Shown: piece after piece, positions 1-5,781 of the stretch
How positions within the stretch are numbered: position 1 is the first letter of the stretch
How the letters are laid out: every line of letters starts with the position of its first letter
Assembly (NCBI GenBank): GCA_905480565.1
Contig: CAJQQW010000134.1
Coordinates: 1-14,860 of the forward strand
Reading direction: 5' to 3'
From: an uncultured Halioglobus sp.
Lineage (GTDB): Bacteria; Pseudomonadota; Gammaproteobacteria; Pseudomonadales; Halieaceae
DNA length: 14,860 nucleotides
Notes under the pieces: generated by a model
Seen by the model: only the letters and a program-made list of their open reading frames with translations
Databases searched by the model: none
What the model was told of the DNA's origin: nothing
Translations under genes and position numbers: made by a program

Positions 1-2
1 TA

Positions 3-341
3 ACAGGGGATGTCACCGGTGGTGTTGCGCGCTTTAAACCTGTCCGCCTTGATCTGTTAGCCCGTGACGCTATCTGCGCCGCCGGGGCGCGCGCCGCCAA
101 TGCCGACACGCTGGATAAAACTGCGGAGACTGCTGCCATCACTGCGGATACCCGCCAGATAGGGTTCTTGATCACACAGGCTGAGAACGCCATCGAACAA
201 GCGGTCAGTGATAGCGACATGACAAAGGATGATGCCGACGCGCTACGTGGTCTGCTGGCGCAAGGTGCTGGCAGTTTGGCTGCGGGTGAGTTGACCAGCA
301 CATCTACTGCTTTGAATTCAGCCTGCGAGATGTTCGAATGA
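3..341 (+). CDS. C-terminal part of an unrecognised Ala-rich helical protein (5' end outside window)
   Basis: This frame is open from the window edge to a TGA at 339-341, giving the last 112 residues of a protein. The composition is rich in Ala, Thr and Asp, with predicted helical stretches and only two Cys. I see no catalytic motif, signal sequence or membrane segment. Coding is supported by the uninterrupted frame and by the 16-bp gap to the next gene, whose start follows directly, suggesting co-transcription. I do not recognise the family. Without the N-terminal part no function can be given. Confidence 0.6.
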   Translation, partial: TGDVTGGVARFKPVRLDLLARDAICAAGARAANADTLDKTAETAAITADTRQIGFLITQAENAIEQAVSDSDMTKDDADALRGLLAQGAGSLAAGELTSTSTALNSACEMFE

Positions 342-357
342 GTGAATGGAGAAAATG

Positions 358-744
358 ATGGCAACACAACCCAGAAGAGAACAAATTGCGGCCCTGTTGG
401 AAAATGATAAAGGGGGGTCGATTCGCATGATGAATCTGCTCAAATTCAGGGAGTTTGCCAAGTATAGCGATGGCACTGATACGGAACTCTCGGGGGCTGA
501 AGCCTACCAGCGTTATGCCGCGGAAGTAGTCCCGATCATCAGTAAGACAGGTGGTGAAGTTGTTTTCAGCGGCGAGACCAATACCCTGGTGATCGGTGAT
601 GGCGAGCTCAAATGGGATATGGTATCCATCGTTGAATACCCTTCGGTAGCTGCATTTCTTGGCATGACATCAAGTGACGAATACCAGAAGATCCATGTTC
701 ACCGGGAGGCCGGTCTTGAGCATCAATTACTCGTGGAGTGTTAG
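358..744 (+). CDS. DUF1330-type small protein
   Basis: A protein of 128 residues of the DUF1330 type (dimeric alpha-beta barrel, ferredoxin-like fold). The family mark is the early segment around residues 22-33 reading IRMMNLLKFRE, followed by a Tyr-rich helix (EAYQRYAAEV), a Gly-rich strand (GGEVVFSG) and a late strand with D and EYPS. The family's biochemical role is largely unknown; members often sit in catabolic clusters. ATG codons occur at 346, 355 and 358. I chose 358 because GGAG at 348-351 lies six bases upstream, while 355 would be too close. It follows the upstream gene by 16 bp. A second protein with the same MMNLL signature is encoded at 1310-1933. The gene appears intact; 36 bp after its stop the R1 repeat begins. 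Confidence 0.75.
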   Translation: MATQPRREQIAALLENDKGGSIRMMNLLKFREFAKYSDGTDTELSGAEAYQRYAAEVVPIISKTGGEVVFSGETNTLVIGDGELKWDMVSIVEYPSVAAFLGMTSSDEYQKIHVHREAGLEHQLLVEC

Positions 745-780
745 AGAAAGCCAAGGTGGGCCAATTCAACTCCCCACTAG

Positions 781-993
781 TGACTGGCGAAATCGCCGTT
801 AAAGAAAACCGGGAGATCCAGCGCAGACTCACCGTCTCCCAGTCACTGTTACGCTGAATCCAGAAATGCAAAAACCCGCTAAATAGCGGGCTTTGCGGGG
901 GTTCTGCGGCCAGTCTCTGTTTAAAGTCTCTGATCCGCAGACTGCATGGCGGTAGAGGCAGTCAGAGCAGGGATCGTCTCCAGGAAACTCCCT
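781..993 (+). repeat. R1: orphan copy of a serine-recombinase 3' flank
   Basis: This 213-bp stretch aligns along its whole length with R2 (7988-8199), the sequence starting at the stop codon of the recombinase fragment. Shared landmarks in the same order are TGACTGGCGAAA, GAAAACCGG, a CCCGC/GCGGG terminator-like hairpin, and a 59-bp core at 935-993 that matches R2 at 55 of 59 positions. The middle part is clearly more diverged, so this is not a recent duplication. No recombinase coding sequence precedes R1; an intact DUF1330 gene does. R1 is in the same orientation as R2, about 7.2 kb away. Confidence 0.75.
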
Positions 994-1104
994 TTCCAGC
1001 TGCGGTACCTCAGCTGTAGCGGGGTGGCTACCCACAACCAACGGCAGCGCGAGAGTTGCTGCCAGCGTAGACAGCTTCAACTCTCGGTTGTGTGTAAATG
1101 TCAT
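829..1104 (-). pseudogene. 5' fragment of an exported-protein gene, cut by R1
   Basis: From ATG at 1102-1104 the minus strand reads a clear signal peptide: a charged start with residues HNRELK, a hydrophobic run (LAATLALPLVV) and an ATA cleavage site near residue 31. AGGGAGG lies seven bases upstream of the ATG, an excellent ribosome binding site. After about residue 38 the frame enters the 59-bp R1 core and continues through repeat sequence to a TGA at 829. The tail, including a Cys-rich stretch around CSDCLYRHAVC, is therefore repeat-derived. I infer that a secreted or periplasmic protein gene was cut by R1 and only its start remains. The alternative is a real 91-residue secreted peptide that uses the repeat as coding sequence. 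The original protein cannot be identified. Confidence 0.5.
871..894 (+). terminator. Terminator-like hairpin within R1
   Basis: A CCCGCT stem (875-880), AAAT loop and AGCGGG stem (885-890) are preceded by four A and followed by CTTT. The T tract is short and interrupted, so termination on the plus strand may be weak. It corresponds in position to the much stronger hairpin at 8077-8102 in R2. It would act after the DUF1330 gene that ends at 744. Confidence 0.5.
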
Positions 1105-1309
1105 GGGAACGCCTCCCTGTTGATTATGTTTATTCTTCAATGACACCTAGTCTTACCGAGGGAAGTATTAGAATGGGAATCATATCCGGCCATATTTTTT
1201 GGCTTGGCTTCAGGCCTCCGGGATCATCGGAATTCCTCCGATCAAAATACCCTCAGCAATCTACACGGGACTCATGCAACGAAGCATCCCTGGCGCTCTG
1301 CACGTATTT
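1105..1309. other. Intergenic stretch without a recognisable gene
   Basis: About 200 bp between the ribosome binding site of the truncated exported-protein gene and the end of the membrane-anchored DUF1330-like gene. Short open frames exist on both strands, but none has a convincing start site or recognisable motif. I see no strong promoter. A short inverted repeat, CGGAATTCCG, occurs near 1229-1238. Confidence 0.4.
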
Positions 1310-1933
1310 CTAGGTAAGGACGAGTTGCAACAAGGCCGCCGCAAGCGCCGGGGCCATGGCCACCGTCACGCGCGGGGAGGCGTACAAGCCCATCTGAGTC
1401 TGGGTGGGAAAAGCGATGGTTTGTTTCAAAGCGGCAACTTTGTACTTGTGCAGGTCCTGGAACTTCGCACTCGCCAGCGAGAGCTCAATGATGTCTCTTC
1501 GGCTGCGGTAACGAATCAGCCCCGCCCCGTGCCAGCCCGGGTCGGGCGGTGTGTTCCAGGCATCCAGGTAACCACCCACAGCACGACCCGCAATCACGGG
1601 ATGTCCCCCGCGACGTATCACCTGCCCCATAAAGGGCCTGAAATATTCCTGCAGTATCGACTCAGCCTGCGCGTCCTGCCCCGTGTCGGGATGTTTCATC
1701 GGCGAGGGATTGTACTGAAGCAGGTTCATCATGATGAATTCCTTACCATCATCCTCTTCCAGAAACTTTCGCATCACAGCCAAATCAACTTCATCATCAG
1801 CACCTGCACGCTCTTCAAACAGTCGCGTATATTCCTCAACCTCAGCAGCCGTCAGCGGCTTGCGCAGGCCGTCGTACCAGAGTCGGAAGGCCACGTAGAC
1901 CAGTAATGTTGTCAACCAGATTGAAAGAGCCAT
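1310..1933 (-). CDS. Membrane-anchored DUF1330-like protein
   Basis: A protein of 207 residues. An N-terminal hydrophobic helix (residues 1-19, ending in FRLWYD) predicts an inner-membrane anchor. The central part carries EFIMMNLLQYNP near residues 65-76, the same signature as in the 358-744 protein, followed by a helix with EYFRPFMGQV and a GGHPVIAG strand, so I assign a DUF1330-like ferredoxin fold. The C-terminus (residues 186-207) is again hydrophobic and Ala/Leu-rich. The start is supported by GAGG a few bases upstream. It is divergent from the SDR gene at 2130; the palindrome at 2025-2053 lies between them and could regulate both. Function is unknown. The fold is fairly secure, the role is not. 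Confidence 0.7.
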   Translation of the reverse strand: MALSIWLTTLLVYVAFRLWYDGLRKPLTAAEVEEYTRLFEERAGADDEVDLAVMRKFLEEDDGKEFIMMNLLQYNPSPMKHPDTGQDAQAESILQEYFRPFMGQVIRRGGHPVIAGRAVGGYLDAWNTPPDPGWHGAGLIRYRSRRDIIELSLASAKFQDLHKYKVAALKQTIAFPTQTQMGLYASPRVTVAMAPALAAALLQLVLT

Positions 1934-2014
1934 GACGCCTCATCCTCTACATGAATTCTCGGCCGGTAAGCCAACCTTAACGGGGCCGAATAAGTAGGTC
2001 AGCTGTGTTTGCTA

Positions 2015-2043
2015 TAGACAAAACACATTGTGGCACTTATAGT
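2015..2043 (+). promoter_or_regulatory. Sigma70 promoter of the 2130 SDR gene
   Basis: TAGACA at 2015-2020 and TATAGT at 2038-2043 are separated by exactly 17 bp. The -10 box sits in the centre of the 29-bp palindrome at 2025-2053, so bound repressor would exclude RNA polymerase. The distance to the start codon leaves an 80-90-base leader. Confidence 0.65.
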
Positions 2044-2053
2044 GCCACAATGT
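2025..2053. promoter_or_regulatory. Operator 1: 29-bp palindrome, probable TetR site
   Basis: Perfect 13-bp arms, ACATTGTGGCACT and AGTGCCACAATGT, flank a TAT centre. The inner part GTGGCACTTATAGTGCCAC closely matches CTGGCACGTATAATGCCAC upstream of the MaoC gene, and both are followed by TGTAAAGC. The regulator is probably the TetR protein encoded at 2989-3570, the only regulator in the window and located between the two sites. Binding itself is inferred. Confidence 0.75.
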
Positions 2054-2129
2054 AAAGCCTTGAAGCATTCTTGAAACATTAGCGCTTCGAAGACGAAGAA
2101 CCGAGCGACAAGAATAGGGATTGGAAACA

Positions 2130-2918
2130 ATGAACGTAAAAGACAAGATTGCTGTCGTCACCGGTGCCGGCAGCGGCATAGGCCGAGCCCTGGTGGAAAA
2201 GTTTGTCAGTGAGGGCGCCAGACAGGTGGTAGCCGTTGATATAAACGCCGAAAACACCCGGCAAACTGCTGATGATAATGGCTGTATCGCCATGACAGCC
2301 GATGTTTCCAGCGACGAAGACATCAAGCGTGTTATTGAAGACACAGAGAACGACATCGGCCCCATCGACCTGTTCTGCAGCAATGCCGGTGTTGGCATGG
2401 GCTTGAACGAACAATCGCCTGACCGGGAGTGGCAGATGAGTTGGGAGATTAATGTGATGTCACATGTGTATGCCGCTCGCCACCTGGTACCGCGCATGAC
2501 AGAACGCGGTGGTGGCTACTTTCTCAATACAGCATCTGCCGCTGGCTTACTCAACCAAATCGGTGGAGCGGCATACGGTGTCAGTAAGCACGCGGCAGTT
2601 GGCTTTGGTGAGTGGCTGGCCCTCACTTATGCACACCAGGGCATCAAAGTATCAATGCTTTGCCCACAGGCGGTCAAAACCGCCATGACGGTGCAAGACG
2701 ATGAAGCCGATGGCGCGAGCGCAACGAAAGCGGCAGCAGGTGACGGCATGATGGAGCCTGAAGAACTGGCCGATATCGTGATAGAGGGCCTGGAGCGAGA
2801 ATCTTTCCTTATCCTGACCCACCCCGAGGTGGCGACGTATATGCAGCGTAAAACCGCTGACTACGATCGCTGGATCAAAGGCATGAACCGGCTTCATCGT
2901 TCATTAACAGGAGAGTAA
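2130..2918 (+). CDS. Short-chain dehydrogenase/reductase (classical SDR)
   Basis: A 262-residue classical SDR, an NAD(P)-dependent oxidoreductase acting on an alcohol or ketone. The Rossmann motif TGAGSGIG is at residues 11-18, SNAG at 85-88, the catalytic Ser in NTAS at 136, and YGVSK gives Tyr149 and Lys153, so the active site is complete. Asp37 at the end of the second strand (VAVDIN) suggests NAD rather than NADP. The C-terminal extension (EVATYMQRKTADYDRW) is longer than in FabG. A TTG at 2121 opens the frame, but ATG at 2130 is preferred because TAGGGA lies nine bases upstream and the motif spacing fits. It is a single-gene transcript under operator 1, ending tail to tail with the TetR gene. 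The substrate is unknown. Confidence 0.85.
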   Translation: MNVKDKIAVVTGAGSGIGRALVEKFVSEGARQVVAVDINAENTRQTADDNGCIAMTADVSSDEDIKRVIEDTENDIGPIDLFCSNAGVGMGLNEQSPDREWQMSWEINVMSHVYAARHLVPRMTERGGGYFLNTASAAGLLNQIGGAAYGVSKHAAVGFGEWLALTYAHQGIKVSMLCPQAVKTAMTVQDDEADGASATKAAAGDGMMEPEELADIVIEGLERESFLILTHPEVATYMQRKTADYDRWIKGMNRLHRSLTGE

Positions 2919-2988
2919 GGGCAATAATCCTCGAGCAGTAACAGATACAAACTGCCCTGCCCCGGTTTCAACTCTGCCCCAGTTTTAA

Positions 2989-3570
2989 TCAGGGCGCTGT
3001 CATCAGCACCTTAATCATATCGTAGACAATATCGATACTGGCCTCGACGCTCTGGTGCTGGTGCTCACGGAGCCGTTGCCACGTTTCAAAGGAAGCGGCA
3101 GCATCCACTGCTTCACGACGATGAGGTGATAACGACTTCAACTCCGGTAGCCAATCCTCAAGGTCTTTGCGCAATCGATGGTTATCCCGATCATAACTCT
3201 TGCGCAAGACCTCAGAATTCCACCTGTCGATCTGCATTGCACGAAAAAAATTGCCCTGATCTTCATACGCAACGGCATGCTGCTCAACGGCATGCAGAAG
3301 CCGCTCCCTGAACGAACCTTCGCGGTTGCCGCTGGCAAATTGGGCTGCGCCTTGTGAGGTGGTTCGCTCGTCCAGAGCAGCACGAAGGCCTTCCATGTCA
3401 CCGAAATGACGAAATATTCCCCGCAGACCCACGCCCGCCCGCTGCGCAATTTCCTGAGAAGAGGGTGCCAGATTCCCTTCCGCGATGAGATCATAGGCAG
3501 CATCCAACAGGGCTTGTCGGTTACGCTCTCCCCGAGTAGTCCGGCCATCTACTGCTTTTTCACTGGACAC
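2989..3570 (-). CDS. TetR-family transcriptional regulator
   Basis: A protein of about 193 residues. The N-terminal helix-turn-helix is clear: NRQALLDAAYDLIAEG, then SQEIAQRAGVGLRGIFRHFG, then DMEGLRAALDE. The C-terminal ligand-binding region is helical and diverged, as usual for the family. The frame opens further upstream (ATG at 3627), but I prefer GTG at 3568-3570: AGGA lies nine bases before it and the length before the first helix is then normal. It probably represses transcription from operators 1 and 2 and releases DNA on binding a pathway intermediate, often an acyl-CoA or hydrophobic ligand in this family. Its start is about 150 bp from operator 2, so autoregulation is possible but not shown. 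Confidence 0.85.
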   Translation of the reverse strand: MSSEKAVDGRTTRGERNRQALLDAAYDLIAEGNLAPSSQEIAQRAGVGLRGIFRHFGDMEGLRAALDERTTSQGAAQFASGNREGSFRERLLHAVEQHAVAYEDQGNFFRAMQIDRWNSEVLRKSYDRDNHRLRKDLEDWLPELKSLSPHRREAVDAAASFETWQRLREHQHQSVEASIDIVYDMIKVLMTAP

Positions 3571-3705
3571 TATAACTTTTCCTATCGATGCCTGGCTTCT
3601 GCTCCGGATTACACATAGAGGCTCCATAAACGCCTATATTGCCGCGGGGATCGAGGCGATCTAGACAACAAGTCTATTAAAACCCCTCTAAAAAAGAGTC
3701 CCTAA

Positions 3706-3734
3706 TTGACACCATGAGTGCCAGTTTATATACT
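3706..3734 (+). promoter_or_regulatory. Sigma70 promoter of the MaoC operon
   Basis: A perfect TTGACA at 3706-3711 is followed after exactly 17 bp by TATACT at 3729-3734. The -10 box overlaps the inverted repeat at 3718-3739. A perfect TATAAT at 3741-3746 lies in the second overlapping palindrome but lacks a good -35 at the right distance. The strong consensus suggests high expression when derepressed. Confidence 0.75.
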
Positions 3735-3751
3735 GGCACGTATAATGCCAC
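3718..3751. promoter_or_regulatory. Operator 2: two overlapping palindromes sharing a half-site
   Basis: Palindrome A is GTGCCAGT (3718-3725), a TTATAT spacer and ACTGGCAC (3732-3739). Palindrome B is CTGGCAC (3733-3739), GTATA and ATGCCAC (3745-3751). They share the central TGGCAC half-site. Palindrome B aligns with operator 1 and is likewise followed by TGTAAAGC. Both cover the -10 region of the MaoC operon. The presumed binder is the neighbouring TetR protein. Confidence 0.7.
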
Positions 3752-3801
3752 TTTGTAAAGCGCACTGAGTTCCTTCCACATCTAGCAACAGGAAATGAGC
3801 G

Positions 3802-4260
3802 ATGAAAACTGTACCGAAGAATGAAATGATAAACGCTGTCGGCATGAAGCTGGGGCCAAGCGACTGGATAGAGCTCTCACAACAGCGCATTAACGCATTT
3901 GCCGACTGTACTGAAGATCATCAGTTCATCCATATCGATGAAGCCAAAGCCAAAAACACCCCCTTTGGTGGCACGATTGCTCATGGCTTTCTCACGCTGT
4001 CGCTGCTGGCGAAGTTCTCAGAAGATATCGGCATAACACCCGAAGACACCGTCATGGGGATGAATTACGGATTTGACAAGGTCCGCTTCCTGGCCCCTGT
4101 TCGATCCGGAAAGCGGGTGCGCATGGTGGGCGAAGTGCTGAATGTGGATCAAAAAGACGAAAATCGTTTTCTGACAAAAATGGGCGTCTCTATCGAGATC
4201 GAAGGTGAAGACACACCAGCCCTTGTCGGGGAGTTTTTGTTGATGTCATTTACCGGATAG
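3802..4260 (+). CDS. MaoC-like hotdog-fold enoyl-CoA hydratase/dehydratase
   Basis: A 152-residue single-hotdog MaoC-like protein, expected to add or remove water at a 2-enoyl/3-hydroxyacyl-CoA. The hydratase-2 type motif is visible as FADCTEDHQFIHID at residues 33-46, with Asp39 and His44 as the likely catalytic pair, followed by the usual FGGTIAHGFLTLSLL helix (residues 55-69). The length matches NodN/MaoC-like single-domain members, which work as dimers. AGGA precedes the ATG by about nine bases. It is the first gene of the operon behind operator 2, 23 bp before the frameshifted SDR. Its presence with an enoyl-CoA hydratase gene further down suggests CoA-thioester chemistry; the exact substrate is unknown. 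Confidence 0.88.
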   Translation: MKTVPKNEMINAVGMKLGPSDWIELSQQRINAFADCTEDHQFIHIDEAKAKNTPFGGTIAHGFLTLSLLAKFSEDIGITPEDTVMGMNYGFDKVRFLAPVRSGKRVRMVGEVLNVDQKDENRFLTKMGVSIEIEGEDTPALVGEFLLMSFTG

Positions 4261-4283
4261 TCACAACGAAGCAGGACATAGAG

Positions 4284-5065
4284 ATGATCGAATCGTTATT
4301 TTCCATGCAGGATAAAATCTGTGTTGTCACCGGTGGCAGCCGCGGATTGGGTTCCTACATGGCGCAAGGCTTTCTGGAAGCCGGAGCCAGACGCGTGTAC
4401 ATCACTGCGCGCAAGGCCGAAGCCTGTATCAGTGCCGCAGAAGAACTGAGTAAATACGGCGAATGTATTGCGATCCCCGGCGATGTCGCGACCTCTGAAG
4501 GCCTGCAGAATCTTGTTTCCGAGTTAACGTCCCGTGAACAACACATTGATGTGCTGGTGAACAATGCCGGGGCCGGTTGGGGCGCGCCTTTTGGTCAGTT
4601 CCCGGAGCAAGGCTGGGATAAGACGATGAATGTTAATGCCAAGAGCCCTTTCTTTCTGATTCAAGCTCTGGCCCCACTACTAAAAGCGAACGCCAGCGCC
4701 GATAACACCGCTAGCATTATCAATATTGGTTCCGTTGCCGGCATGGTAGGCAACGCGGTCGATAACTTCAGTTCGCAGCTTCCAAAGCAGCCATCCATCA
4801 GCTCACGCGTGTCCTCTCAACTGAACTGGCCAGGGATCACATTCGCGTCAATGCCATTGCCCCCGGTCGCTTCTATTCAAAAATGACTGAGTTTTTGAGT
4901 AACGACCAGAAAGCCTTTGAAGAGGAACTGCAAACCATCCCTATGCGTCGCTGGGGAGAAGCGACTGATATTGCCGGTGTGGCCATTATGCTGGCTTCAC
5001 AGGCAGGTGCCTTTATTACCGGTCAGATTATTCCGGTTGATGGTGGCACCTCCGTGGTGAATTAA
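4284..5065 (+). pseudogene. Frameshifted SDR (one-base deletion at the catalytic Tyr codon)
   Basis: Two overlapping frames together make one SDR of about 260 residues. The first (from ATG 4284, AGGA seven bases upstream) holds TGGSRGLG at residues 16-23, NNAG at 93-96 and the catalytic Ser150 in NIGS. It runs correctly to NFS (residue 163) and then becomes nonsense, ending at 4886. Shifting frame after position 4773 restores AASKAAIHQL, RVNAIAPGRFYSKMTEF and the typical end GQIIPVDGG, to TAA at 5063-5065. The sequence AGTTCGCAGCT appears to be AGT-TAC-GCA-GCT with one base lost, so the missing base falls in the codon of the catalytic Tyr of YAASK. This is either a real inactivating mutation or a read error. 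The repaired enzyme would be a gluconate-dehydrogenase/FabG-like SDR. Confidence 0.88.
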
Positions 5066-5109
5066 CAGGTGAATTGACACATTCATAGCGGTTACCAAGG
5101 CCCGACAGT

Positions 5110-5763
5110 ATGTTACGAAAAATACTCATTGCGATAAGTGTATTGATCTCAATACCTGTGTTGCTATTTCTCACCGCATGGCTCTATCCGCGCCCGGCCG
5201 ACACCACACCGCCCTGGGTTTTTGAAAGTGACGGCAGTGAACTGAACTATTGTGACCTGCCTGAGCTCGACGGTTCAGGGCTGATGGCCAATGATATCCC
5301 CCGGGCCTACACACCAGGTTGCGGCTATACACAGTACCCACAACCTATTTTACTTGGCTGTACTGAACCCCTACCGGAAGGCGCACAAGATATTCGCGGC
5401 CTGTGGCAAAGCGTTGACCCAAACTTGCCCGACCATGTTGAGCGTGTTGAACAGTGTGGTGATCGTGTCGTCGTCACCACCCTTGGGGTCATACATGATC
5501 ATACATCGACAAAATCGTCCTTCGATGTCCAGCCAAGGGACATCGGCCCATGGACGTTTTGCTTGCGCACGTCCCATGCGACGACGGTCTGGGAAAACAA
5601 CCAGCTGCACTTCAAGGCTTTTGGTGGGCCTACCGTGGTGAAACGCTATATCGAAGACGGCGTTTACAAGTGGGAGTACCCCAATAAGGGCACGATCAAA
5701 ATGAAGCGCATCTGCAAAGTGCCCGAGCATGCCCGGTCCTTTGACCGCAGCCATTCGCTTTGA
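5110..5763 (+). CDS. Membrane-anchored or exported six-Cys protein of unknown function
   Basis: A protein of 217 residues. A basic start (MLRK) and a hydrophobic segment at residues 5-25 give an uncleaved anchor or signal peptide, so the rest is probably periplasmic. Six Cys occur after it (residues 48, 71, 84, 116, 151 and 202), enough for three disulfides, which fits that location. The segment DIRGLWQ at 94-100 followed by ERVEQCGDRVVVT and later WENNQLHFKAFGG alternates strands and resembles lipocalin-like or other beta-rich ligand-binding domains, but I cannot assign a family. No lipobox Cys follows the signal. AAGG lies nine bases before the ATG. It sits between the SDR and the esterase in the operon (44 bp and 18 bp gaps), so a role in substrate binding or delivery is possible but unproven. 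Confidence 0.7.
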   Translation: MLRKILIAISVLISIPVLLFLTAWLYPRPADTTPPWVFESDGSELNYCDLPELDGSGLMANDIPRAYTPGCGYTQYPQPILLGCTEPLPEGAQDIRGLWQSVDPNLPDHVERVEQCGDRVVVTTLGVIHDHTSTKSSFDVQPRDIGPWTFCLRTSHATTVWENNQLHFKAFGGPTVVKRYIEDGVYKWEYPNKGTIKMKRICKVPEHARSFDRSHSL

Positions 5764-5781
5764 TTTCAAACCAACGAGAGT

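Noticed and set aside
1199..1906. A 235-codon open frame on the plus strand antisense to the DUF1330-like gene
   Set aside because: It has low-complexity, basic content with no motif and no ribosome binding site. The minus-strand frame has a recognisable fold signature, membrane segments and a proper start.
2012..2497. A 161-codon minus-strand frame covering operator 1 and the SDR start
   Set aside because: It overlaps a certain SDR gene and its promoter. The composition is Ser/Thr-rich and typical of an antisense shadow.
3662..3676. Short inverted repeat TAGAC-AACAA-GTCTA upstream of the TetR gene as a possible autoregulatory site
   Set aside because: The arms are only 5 bp, it is unrelated to the GTGCCA/TGGCAC operators, and no convincing TetR promoter overlaps it.
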